Assembly: GCA_938014885.1 (NCBI GenBank)
Contig: CALLQI010000018.1
Span: 620,001-684,000 of the forward strand
Direction: 5' to 3'
DNA length: 64,000 bases
Origin: an uncultured bacterium
GTDB lineage: Bacteria; Planctomycetota; UBA8742; UBA2392
The notes below the pieces were generated by a model. That model ran no database searches. It had not been told where the DNA came from and was given only the letters and a program-made list of their open reading frames with translations. How positions within the stretch are numbered: position 1 is the stretch's first letter; each line of letters begins with the position of its first letter. The position numbers and the translations under genes were made by a program. Positions 56,423-64,000 of this stretch are shown here, piece by piece.

Positions 56423-57397
56423 CTACAGCTTGTCGCGGAAGGTCAGCACGGCCACGCCGGCCACTGCCACGATGGCGCCTGCAACCGCGCGCCATGTAAC
56501 CTTCTGTTTGTACACGATGGCCACAATCGGGATCACCAGCACCGGCGAAGTCGCCATGATCGTGCTGGCCACGGCCGTGTTCGTGAGCTGCACGGCGGCC
56601 AGGCTCAGCGTCACGCCGATGAATGGCCCGAATGTCGCCCCGGCGGTGGTCTGCGCCAGCGCCCTACGGTCGCGCAGTTTGCCCAGCGTTTCGCCCAGCC
56701 TGCGCGCCGCCAGCCCGTACGCCAGCAGAATCACCGTGCCGGCCAGCATCCGCACCAGCGTGCCGAACAGCGGGTGCAGCTCGACGGTGCCGCCATCCAG
56801 CCCGGACCACTGGTTCAGCAGGCTGCCCTGTGCCGCGTTGCCAAGCCCGGCCTTGCTCAGGATCAAGCCGCCGGCCTGGCCCAGCGCACCCAGCATGCCC
56901 ATCACTACGCCCAGCATCACGCTGCCCTGGATTTCGCCGGGCTGCCCGCGCTCGAGCACCACCCACATCACACCCGCCAGCGTGATCGTCATGCCGGCCA
57001 CACCGGCCCAGCCCAGGGTTTCGCCTAGCAGCGGCACCATCAGCAATGCGGTCATGCCCGGCGCCAGCGCCATGATCAGCGAGGCGCGGCGCGGCCCCAG
57101 GATCTGCAGCGCCGAAAACATCGCCGCGTCGCCCAGGGTCAGGCCCACCAGCCCGCTAAGCGCCAGCAGCACGAATTGCGCCGTCGGTGCGGCCGCGAAC
57201 ACTCCGGTTACCGCACAGGCCAGCGCCAGCAGCACGCAGGCAATCACCAGCCGGATCGCGTTTACATGGAACTGGCCGATGCGCCGTGCGGCCGCGCCGA
57301 AGAACAGAGCGGTCATCGCCCAGCAGAAGGCGGTGCCGGCCGCAGCCAGCACACCGAGGTCATGGTTGTCGAGGAGCGCGATCAACGCGCAGAGCAT
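56423..57397 (-). CDS. EamA/DMT-family transporter
   Basis: 324 residues, ten transmembrane helices in two EamA repeats (each five helices; the repeat ends FSALQILGPRRASLIMALAP and TNTAVASTIMATSPVLVIPI). EamA proteins export or import small metabolites. The ATG at 57397 is used. It is one of three DMT transporters in the window but is clearly different in sequence from the tandem pair at 59295 and 60435. Confidence 0.85.
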   Translation of the reverse strand: MLCALIALLDNHDLGVLAAAGTAFCWAMTALFFGAAARRIGQFHVNAIRLVIACVLLALACAVTGVFAAAPTAQFVLLALSGLVGLTLGDAAMFSALQILGPRRASLIMALAPGMTALLMVPLLGETLGWAGVAGMTITLAGVMWVVLERGQPGEIQGSVMLGVVMGMLGALGQAGGLILSKAGLGNAAQGSLLNQWSGLDGGTVELHPLFGTLVRMLAGTVILLAYGLAARRLGETLGKLRDRRALAQTTAGATFGPFIGVTLSLAAVQLTNTAVASTIMATSPVLVIPIVAIVYKQKVTWRAVAGAIVAVAGVAVLTFRDKL

Positions 57398-57464
57398 GTT
57401 TCAGCGCCACGCGCCGTCAAGCACAGGTGCTTGACGGTGTGGCACGTGCATTCATGATTGCGCC

Positions 57465-58022
57465 ATGCGACGCGCGGTGTTCCTTGATCGAGATGGCACC
57501 ATCAACCGGCAGGTCGGCTATTGCGGCGACCCGGCCATGATTGAACTGCTGCCCGGTGCCGCCCGCGCGGTCAAGCGCTTCAATGAGCTGGGCCTGCTCA
57601 CGATCGTTGTAACCAACCAAAGCGCCGTGGCGCGCGGCCTGATCACCGAAGAACAGGTACGCCGCGTGAACGCCGAAGTCGCGCTGCAGGTCGCGGCCGA
57701 AAGCGGCGGGCGCTTTGACGCCTTCTACTACGCGCCCTTTCATCCCACCGAGGGCACCGACCCGCGCTACACCCGCGATTCCGACTGGCGCAAACCCGGC
57801 GGCGGCATGCTGCGAGCAGCCGCCCGCGACTTCGGCATCGACCTCGCGCGCTGCTTCATGGTAGGCGACGCGGAAATGGACCACGCGGCCGCACGCGACG
57901 CGCACCCCAGCATCATCACGTTTGAGGTACCGGGCGAATACCAGGGCGGCAAGCCCGATCACAAAGTACGCAGCCTCGAGGAAGCCAGCATCCGCATCGA
58001 GCAAATGCTCGCGGCGGGCTAG
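57465..58022 (+). CDS. HAD phosphatase, D,D-heptose 1,7-bisphosphate phosphatase (GmhB)-like
   Basis: 185 residues. HAD signature AVFLDRDGTINRQVGYCGDP (DxDGT), TIVVTNQSAVARGLI, DWRKPGGGMLRAAARDFGI (motif III) and FMVGDAEMDHAAARDA (motif IV). This matches GmhB/histidinol-phosphatase-type enzymes, which remove the 7-phosphate in ADP-heptose (LPS core) synthesis. The zinc-binding cysteines normally found before KP (CxH...CxCRKP) are replaced by YYAPFHPTEG and WRKP, so the metal loop is missing; it could have another sugar-phosphate substrate. Confidence 0.82.
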   Translation: MRRAVFLDRDGTINRQVGYCGDPAMIELLPGAARAVKRFNELGLLTIVVTNQSAVARGLITEEQVRRVNAEVALQVAAESGGRFDAFYYAPFHPTEGTDPRYTRDSDWRKPGGGMLRAAARDFGIDLARCFMVGDAEMDHAAARDAHPSIITFEVPGEYQGGKPDHKVRSLEEASIRIEQMLAAG

Positions 58023-58066
58023 CGCGCATCGTGTTGACCGCCAGCTTCAGGCCATGTTGAGCGCGG

Positions 58067-58152
58067 GATTTGGGCCTGGGGCTTTGGGCCTGGGGAAGAC
58101 GCGTTCGGGCGGAAGTACCACCAAGTCCCAAGCCCAAACCCCCAAGCCCCAT
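58067..58152. repeat. Palindromic G-rich/C-rich element
   Basis: Left arm TTTGGGCCTGGGGCTTTGGG and CCTGGGG, right arm CCCAAGCCCAAACCCCCAAG and CCCCA, centre about 58097-58125. Same type as 53473-53632. It lies in the gap before the small coiled-coil gene, with about 100 more bases that hold nothing else I can name. Confidence 0.65.
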
Positions 58153-58257
58153 CTGACGGCCGTGGCAATCCAGTGGCCCGCTTCACGATACACCACTTTC
58201 CGTCAACATTGTTTCTCGTGGGCTGGTTGGCGGTATATGCTTGTACCGGAGGCTGCC

Positions 58258-58482
58258 ATGGCCAACGATGAAGCCAATGCAATCAAAGATGTCGCGCGCG
58301 AGCTGAACGACCTGGGCGACGTCGTCGGTGAGGTCGGCAACCTGCGCAAGTCCGTGGACAGCCTCACCAGTGAACTGAAAGAAGTCCGCCGCTTCAAAGA
58401 GCTGCGCGACGCGCTGGACACCACCAACAAACACCTCGCAACCATCGCCGATGAACTGCGGCGTATCCGCGAAAAGGCCTGA
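58258..58482 (+). CDS. Small coiled-coil protein
   Basis: 74 residues from the ATG at 58258, with GGAGG 5 bases upstream. Earlier in-frame codons are intergenic. Helix-rich with heptads: VARELNDLGDVVGEVGNLRK and SVDSLTSELKEVRRFKELRD are parts; it could form a dimer. No known family. The next gene begins within a few bases or overlaps, so they form one unit; it may be a partner of the SUFU protein. Confidence 0.65.
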   Translation: MANDEANAIKDVARELNDLGDVVGEVGNLRKSVDSLTSELKEVRRFKELRDALDTTNKHLATIADELRRIREKA

Positions 58483-58483
58483 C

Positions 58484-59134
58484 GTGCCAAGACACAAAAG
58501 CCAACGCATGCCGGCCGTTCCGCAGGGCCGCCCGCACCCCAAACGCAAGGGAAGCATCCGCGTCGGCCCGCCCACCCCAAGCAAACTCGCCAAGGCATTC
58601 GCCGAACACCTGATGTCGCGCCTCGGTGAGGCCGACCTGATCCGCCGCATGGACGGCCACGAGGGCCAGCCGCCGGTGCACTTCTTCGTGTACCGCAACC
58701 TGCCCTCGCCGGGCAAGACCACCTACGTGACCTTCGGGCTGTGCCTCGGCAATCACCTGGAGTGGCGCTACTCCAAGCCTGAGCTGGTGCTTACCGTGGA
58801 CTCGGATGAAGAGGATTGGGGCATCGCGGCCGCATACTTCGTGCGCGAATTGCGCGGCGAATTGCCGTTTCACCCGGGCACGCTGCTGACACTGGAAGAG
58901 CCGATTGCCGACGGCAGCGAAATGACGGGCTTCGTGGTGTGCGCGCAGGACGTGTTCAAGGGCCTGGATGCCGCGATCATGGTGGGCACCACCTGTATCC
59001 AGTTCATCGGCCTGTGCCCGATCTACACCGAAGAAGCGGCTGTGATCCAGGACGAAGGCATCGAACGCTTCGTCGAAAAGCTGCAAGACCCGCACAACCC
59101 GATCCGCCCACCCGTTGAGCCTGACGAAGACTAG
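58484..59134 (+). CDS. Suppressor-of-fused (SUFU) domain protein
   Basis: About 216 residues from a GTG at 58484, one base after the upstream stop, preceded by an AAAAGG site; ATGs at 58451 and 58508 are alternatives. The SUFU-like core is visible: VHFFVYRNLPSPGKTTYVTF, LEWRYSKPELVLTVDSDEED, WGIAAAYFVRELRGEL, and FIGLCPIYTEEAAVIQDEGI. Bacterial SUFU proteins are mostly unstudied; several are linked to toxin-immunity sets. A basic N-terminus (PHPKRKGSIRVG) precedes it. No toxin is next to it here. Confidence 0.75.
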   Translation: MPRHKSQRMPAVPQGRPHPKRKGSIRVGPPTPSKLAKAFAEHLMSRLGEADLIRRMDGHEGQPPVHFFVYRNLPSPGKTTYVTFGLCLGNHLEWRYSKPELVLTVDSDEEDWGIAAAYFVRELRGELPFHPGTLLTLEEPIADGSEMTGFVVCAQDVFKGLDAAIMVGTTCIQFIGLCPIYTEEAAVIQDEGIERFVEKLQDPHNPIRPPVEPDED

Positions 59135-59296
59135 AGCATTTTCACGGTTCGTTTGCAGGCTTCCGCTTGCGGCGGGCTTCGCATCTCTGCGTCGCGCTCC
59201 CTCAGCGTGGCCTCCAGCCACGCCTGCGTGCGCGCTCCTTGATCTGCTCGCCCGGCGCGGCGCGGAATCTCTGCAAACGAACCCTGAAAAAGCTCT
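59133..59296. repeat. MITE-like 164-bp element with 26-nt inverted arms
   Basis: Left arm 59133-59158 starts AGAGCATTTTCACGGTTCGT and right arm 59271-59296 ends ACCCTGAAAAAGCTCT; they are complementary with two mismatches. The inside is GC-rich and contains short hairpins. The arms touch the stop codons of both neighbouring genes (59132-59134 and 59295-59297). No transposase is seen, so it is probably a non-autonomous or REP-type element. Confidence 0.7.
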
Positions 59297-60260
59297 AAAG
59301 CTTCTCGGTGGCAACCGTTGACGCGGCCGGCGGCTTGCGGCCGATGAACTGTGCGCTCAGGTTCGCCAGCAAAATCATCCCGGCGCCGAAGAACAGCCAC
59401 AGCGTCACCGTCTCTTCGCCCACGGCAATCGACATGATGGTCGCGAACACCGGCGTGCTGGTGAACAGGATCGCTGCGTGGTTCGGGCTCACTTCACGCT
59501 GCCAGCGGTTCACCAGCGCCAGCGCGATCACCGTGCTGATTACCGCCAGGTACAGCTCAGACAGCCAGAAGCGCGGGTCCATCAGCGCGTCGGCAAAGCC
59601 GGGCAGCGCCGTGAACTCGGCCGCGCGGGGCGAGACCGCAAAGGCGACCCAGCAGATCAGCGCGCACACGACGATCATGGCCTGCGTCTGCGCCATGGTG
59701 TCGCCGCGCCGCGTGACGACGTCTGTAATCACGATCTGCGCGCCGTATATCGCGGCGGCGGCCACGTTCAGCCACGCCGCGAGGCTGAGCCCGGCGCTGG
59801 GCGGCCCGCCGATGTAGGCCACGCCGAGTATCGCCAGCGGTATCCCGATCAGCACCCCGGTGCGCGGCTTGCGGCGCAGGAACACGTACGCCAGCAGCGG
59901 CGCGAACACCACGAACAGTGCAGTCAAAAAGGCCGCGCGGCCGGGTTCCATGTCCGAAAAACCCATGCCCACCAGCTGCGTCAGAAGGTGGGCGCTGAAA
60001 CACAGGCCCAGCAGCGCGCCCGCCAGCGTGTTATAGCGGCTGGCGCGGCGCACACCCGAAGGCAGCACCAGCGGCATCAGCAGCGCCGCCAGCGTAAAAC
60101 GCACGGCCAGGAACAGCGCCGCAATTTCGAAGCGGAATTCACCCAGCCCGATCGCATGCAGGGGCTGCGCGCCAAGCTCAAGCCCAATGAAAGCCCCGGC
60201 CCAGATCAGGCAAACCAGCAGCAGCACCGGCACCGCAAGTTTCGAGCGCGCGATCGGCAT
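59295..60260 (-). CDS. EamA/DMT-family transporter, paralogue A
   Basis: 321 residues from the ATG at 60260 (a GTG lies two codons earlier). Ten transmembrane helices in two EamA repeats. The end FFGAGMILLANLSAQFIGRK matches the neighbour's FFGAGMILLANLSAEFVGRR, so the two are duplicates. NRWQREVSPNHAAILFTSTP is conserved between them as well. Substrate unknown (amino acids or related metabolites are typical). Confidence 0.85.
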   Translation of the reverse strand: MPIARSKLAVPVLLLVCLIWAGAFIGLELGAQPLHAIGLGEFRFEIAALFLAVRFTLAALLMPLVLPSGVRRASRYNTLAGALLGLCFSAHLLTQLVGMGFSDMEPGRAAFLTALFVVFAPLLAYVFLRRKPRTGVLIGIPLAILGVAYIGGPPSAGLSLAAWLNVAAAAIYGAQIVITDVVTRRGDTMAQTQAMIVVCALICWVAFAVSPRAAEFTALPGFADALMDPRFWLSELYLAVISTVIALALVNRWQREVSPNHAAILFTSTPVFATIMSIAVGEETVTLWLFFGAGMILLANLSAQFIGRKPPAASTVATEKL

Positions 60261-60295
60261 GGGCACAGGTTCTAGCGAGGCCGCAACGGAGTGGC

Positions 60296-60432
60296 AGGCG
60301 GGGGCGGGGGCGGGGGTTGGAGGTTGGAGACTGGAGGCGGGAGTTTAGAGGCGGGAGACGGGAGAAGAGGCGAGATGCAGCCGGATCCCCAAGCCCCAAG
60401 CCCGAACCCCTAACCCCTAACCCCAAGCCCCC
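60296..60432. repeat. G-rich/C-rich palindromic element
   Basis: Left arm GGGGGCGGGGGTTGGAGGTT and further G-rich TGGAGGCGGGAG units; right arm CCCCAAGCCCCAAGCCCGAA and CCCCTAACCCC units. It fills the 174-base gap between the two DMT paralogues and ends just before the stop of the downstream one (60435). It is of the same type as 53473 and 58067. Confidence 0.65.
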
Positions 60433-60434
60433 CG

Positions 60435-61379
60435 CTACGCCGCTTTGCGTCGGCCCACGAACTCGGCGCTCAGGTTTGCCAGTAGAATCATGCCCGCGCC
60501 GAAGAACAGCCAGCCCGTCACGTGATCCAGCCCCATGGCAATGCTGATCGCTGTCGCGCACACGGGCTCAGCCGTGTAGATGATCGCCGCGCGGCTTGGG
60601 TGCAGTTCCTTCTGCCAGCGGTTCAGTACCGTGATCGCGATGGCCGTCGCGAACACCGCGCACAACACCACCGTCAACACAAACGCGCCGTCCGCAAACG
60701 CGGCCTGCACAGCCACAGGTGCAAGCAGCCCCGGCCCGCCCGGCGACAGCAGCAGCGCAATCGCCATCCAGGCAATGCTGTAAAGGAACATCGTGAGCGT
60801 AACCGCCATCGGGTCCGCGCGCTTGGTGGCCGCATCCGTAACCAGGATGTGCCCGCCGAAAAGCACCGCGGCCGCAATTGTCAGCCACGCCCCCAGGCTG
60901 AGTCCGCCTTCCGGCGGGCCCATGATGAAGGCCGCGCCGATGGTGGCCAGCGGCACGCCCAGCATCACGCCGCGCGGCGGCAGCTTGCGGGTGACGATGC
61001 TGCCGATCAGCGGCGTGGCGACCACGAACAACGAAGTAAGAAACGCCGACTGGCTGGGCGGCACGTTGGTCTGCGACAGGCCGATGATCTGCAACAAAAA
61101 GCCCGCGGCAAACGGCAGGCTAAGCCAGAAGCCCCACTTCCAGGCCAGCGCGTTCAGGCGGCGAAAGCTGCGCGGCACAAAAATCGGCAGCAGCAGCGCC
61201 GCCATCAGAAAGCGCACCAGCAGAAAGTACGCGCCGATGGCACCCTGAGAAGCGCCGGGGAACAGCGCCTGCAGCGCGGTGGTGCCCTGCTTCATCCACG
61301 TGAACGTCGCGCCCCAGAACACGCACACCGCCAGCAGCGAAAAGGTGGCAATGCGGCGGTTGCGGGCGGCTTCGTCCAT
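60435..61379 (-). CDS. EamA/DMT-family transporter, paralogue B
   Basis: 314 residues from the ATG at 61379; upstream in-frame codons overlap the next promoter region. Ten transmembrane helices (first: FSLLAVCVFWGATFTWMKQG), with two EamA repeats. Closest relative in the window is paralogue A. It is divergent from the NtrC-type regulator, whose start is 92 bases away; a regulatory link is possible but not shown. Confidence 0.85.
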   Translation of the reverse strand: MDEAARNRRIATFSLLAVCVFWGATFTWMKQGTTALQALFPGASQGAIGAYFLLVRFLMAALLLPIFVPRSFRRLNALAWKWGFWLSLPFAAGFLLQIIGLSQTNVPPSQSAFLTSLFVVATPLIGSIVTRKLPPRGVMLGVPLATIGAAFIMGPPEGGLSLGAWLTIAAAVLFGGHILVTDAATKRADPMAVTLTMFLYSIAWMAIALLLSPGGPGLLAPVAVQAAFADGAFVLTVVLCAVFATAIAITVLNRWQKELHPSRAAIIYTAEPVCATAISIAMGLDHVTGWLFFGAGMILLANLSAEFVGRRKAA

Positions 61380-61471
61380 GGCGCGGGATGCTATCCGGCG
61401 GCGCGCCAAAACGCAGGCCCGGCCAGTTCGCCCCCCTTGCTTCAATGGCGCAAAGCGTTATCCCATGCGGC

Positions 61472-62839
<1,368 letters not shown>

Positions 62840-62855
62840 CCACGGGACTGCACGG

Positions 62856-63032
62856 CTACTCGCGCGTCGTGTGCCAGCTGCGGCCGTAGCCGCTGGCGAC
62901 CTGGCGCGCGTCCCGGGGTTCAGACCGGTTGCGCCGGATGCACAGGTGCACACTGAACAAGGCCACCCAGCCGATGAACGCATAACCGAACATCGCGGCA
63001 ATCAGTGGCCAGTTGGTGTGGGCGCCATCCAT
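62856..63032 (-). CDS. Small single-pass membrane protein, 58 residues
   Basis: 58 residues from the ATG at 63032, closed by a TAG at 62856, convergent with the NtrC-type gene. NWPLIAAMFGYAFIGWVALF is one membrane helix and is followed by a basic cytoplasmic-type end with Arg and His (CIRRNRSEPRDA). The size and layout recall CcmD-like or other small membrane proteins, but no cytochrome maturation genes are here. No SD motif is obvious. Confidence 0.45.
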   Translation of the reverse strand: MDGAHTNWPLIAAMFGYAFIGWVALFSVHLCIRRNRSEPRDARQVASGYGRSWHTTRE

Positions 63033-63099
63033 GCCGAAAGCCTACCACGCGCCCGCAGAAAAATCGCCATTGCAAAGGCGCAAAGCGCGTCACGCCACA

Positions 63100-63170
63100 G
63101 AGCACTGAGCACCGGGCACTGAGCACCGGGCACGGAGCACTGAGCACTGAACACCGGGCTCCGGGGCACC
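63100..63170. repeat. GAGCACTGAGCACCGGGC tandem repeat
   Basis: About seven degenerate 9-10 base units of the GAGCACTGA/GAGCACCGGGC type, the complement of the repeat at 49935-49995. It lies just before the MGDG-synthase-like gene and may hold its promoter; the gap 63033-63182 has nothing else I can name. Confidence 0.7.
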
Positions 63171-63182
63171 TATACTGCCGCC

Positions 63183-64000
63183 ATGCGAATCCTGATCATT
63201 TCGGCTTCAGCGGGTCATGGGCACGTTCGGGCGGCGCAGGCACTTGAGGCTTGGGCCAAGCGGCTTTATCCCGCGGCCGAAGTGCGCAACGTCGATATCC
63301 TTGACTTCACGGCAGCCATCTACCGCAAGGTCTACGCCGCCAGTTACCTGCGGCTGGCCGACAGCGCGCCTGAGCTTTGGGGTTACTTGTTCAACAAGGG
63401 CGACCGCGCCCGCGCCGAAAAACGCCAGGCCCGCATTGTGCGCGCATTTGACCGCATCGAGTTCGCCAAGTTCCGCGCCATGCTGCGCGAGTTTTCGCCC
63501 GACCACGTCTTTTGCACACACTTCCTGCCGCTGCAGATTCTGCGCCCTTACGAAAACGCGGACTGGCTGACCTTCAGCCTGAACACCGTCATCACCGACT
63601 ACTGCGCCCACGGCTTCTGGGCCCAGCCCAATTCGCACCGCATTTTCGTGGCCAGCGGCGAAGGCGCCGAGGAACTTGCCATCAAAGGCATCGACCCGTC
63701 GCGCATCGTGCGCGCGGGCATCCCGATCATGCCCGAGTTCGCCGAAGCCCTGCCACGGGCCGAGGCCCGCCGCAAACTGGGCCTTGATGCCGACACGCCG
63801 ACCATCCTGGCCATGGGCGGCGGCTGGGGTGCGGCCGGACAGGACGAGCTGGTGCAGTCACTGTTCGAATTCGCGCCGGTGAACGTGCTCGCCGTGGCCG
63901 GCCGCAACGAAAAAATGCGCGCCAAAGTAGCGGCGCTGAAGCCGCCGGCAGGCGTGAAGGTGCAAGCGTTGGGTTTCGTGAACAACGTGCATGAGTTGAT
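63183..64000 (+). CDS. MGDG synthase/GT28-type glycosyltransferase, 5' part
   Basis: 272 residues visible, cut by the window edge. Start: MRILIISASAGHGHVRAAQA, the MGDG-synthase N-terminal nucleotide-sugar loop, followed by VRNVDILDFTAAIYRKVY. Later FCTHFLPLQI and LNTVITDYCAHGFWAQPNSH fit the domain, and AMGGGWGAAGQDELVQSLFE is the start of the glycosyltransferase family 28 C-terminal domain. It would transfer a sugar (galactose or glucose) to diacylglycerol at the membrane; MurG-type or processive UgtP-like enzymes are close alternatives. Confidence 0.85.
   Translation, partial: MRILIISASAGHGHVRAAQALEAWAKRLYPAAEVRNVDILDFTAAIYRKVYAASYLRLADSAPELWGYLFNKGDRARAEKRQARIVRAFDRIEFAKFRAMLREFSPDHVFCTHFLPLQILRPYENADWLTFSLNTVITDYCAHGFWAQPNSHRIFVASGEGAEELAIKGIDPSRIVRAGIPIMPEFAEALPRAEARRKLGLDADTPTILAMGGGWGAAGQDELVQSLFEFAPVNVLAVAGRNEKMRAKVAALKPPAGVKVQALGFVNNVHEL

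Overview
The window is about 64 kb of high-GC (roughly 65 %), gene-dense bacterial chromosome. The organism is Gram-negative with a lipopolysaccharide outer membrane: it has lpxC, fabZ, an LpxL/HtrB-type acyltransferase, a GmhB-like phosphatase and a FadL-like barrel. It respires through alternative complex III. The many secreted or lipid-anchored proteins (HEAT, EF-hand, VWA, lamin-tail, DUF1501/DUF1800) and the FecR/zinc-finger anti-sigma next to an ECF sigma factor would fit Planctomycetota or a related environmental lineage. That placement is inference; no rRNA or tRNA was found to fix it.

Layout. 1-4734: a partial unknown gene, RNase R, a glutaryl-CoA-dehydrogenase-type enzyme and a lipoprotein. 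4737-8972 (minus): HEAT lipoprotein, GT87 membrane protein, carA and LpxL-like acyltransferase, tightly packed. 9140-13162: an unknown secreted protein, a six-EF-hand protein, and three redox-type genes joined by ATGA overlaps. 13282-16143: a DUF1800/DUF1501 pair. 16160-22539 (minus): a headless TPR protein, then HEAT-VWA, SNase and lamin-tail/Ig-like secreted proteins one base apart. 22687-25067: PfkB sugar or nucleoside kinase and a Cys/Met-metabolism PLP enzyme. 25084-27913: a thioredoxin/TlpA-like membrane protein with an in-frame UGA, a membrane protein of similar layout, and a coiled-coil protein. 28006-31409 (minus): lipA, a 2-oxoacid dehydrogenase E2 and thyX. 31673-34666: a tricorn-type protease. 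34726-36589 (minus): anti-sigma and ECF sigma. 36756-39222: lpxC, fabZ and a Gfo/Idh/MocA oxidoreductase. 41276-51118 (minus): an eight-gene alternative complex III operon. The rest holds an esterase, an XRE-cupin regulator, folK, xthA, moeB-rhodanese, three DMT transporters, a GmhB-like phosphatase, a SUFU-domain protein, an NtrC-type regulator and the start of an MGDG-synthase-like glycosyltransferase.

The main discovery is at 25084-26196. A single UGA lies exactly where the first cysteine of a thioredoxin WCGPC motif belongs (W-UGA-G-P-C). It is followed at once by a 37-nt stem-loop (7 bp plus 5 bp stems, 10-nt loop starting with G) that fits the bacterial SECIS layout, and then by 309 open codons in the same frame. 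I read it as a selenoprotein with a U-x-x-C redox centre, a transmembrane anchor and a QPQYAPPG-repeat tail.

The intergenic DNA is unusual too. It carries at least three families of degenerate short-repeat elements, most built as large imperfect palindromes, and one 164-bp MITE-like element with 26-nt inverted arms that touch the stop codons of both flanking genes.
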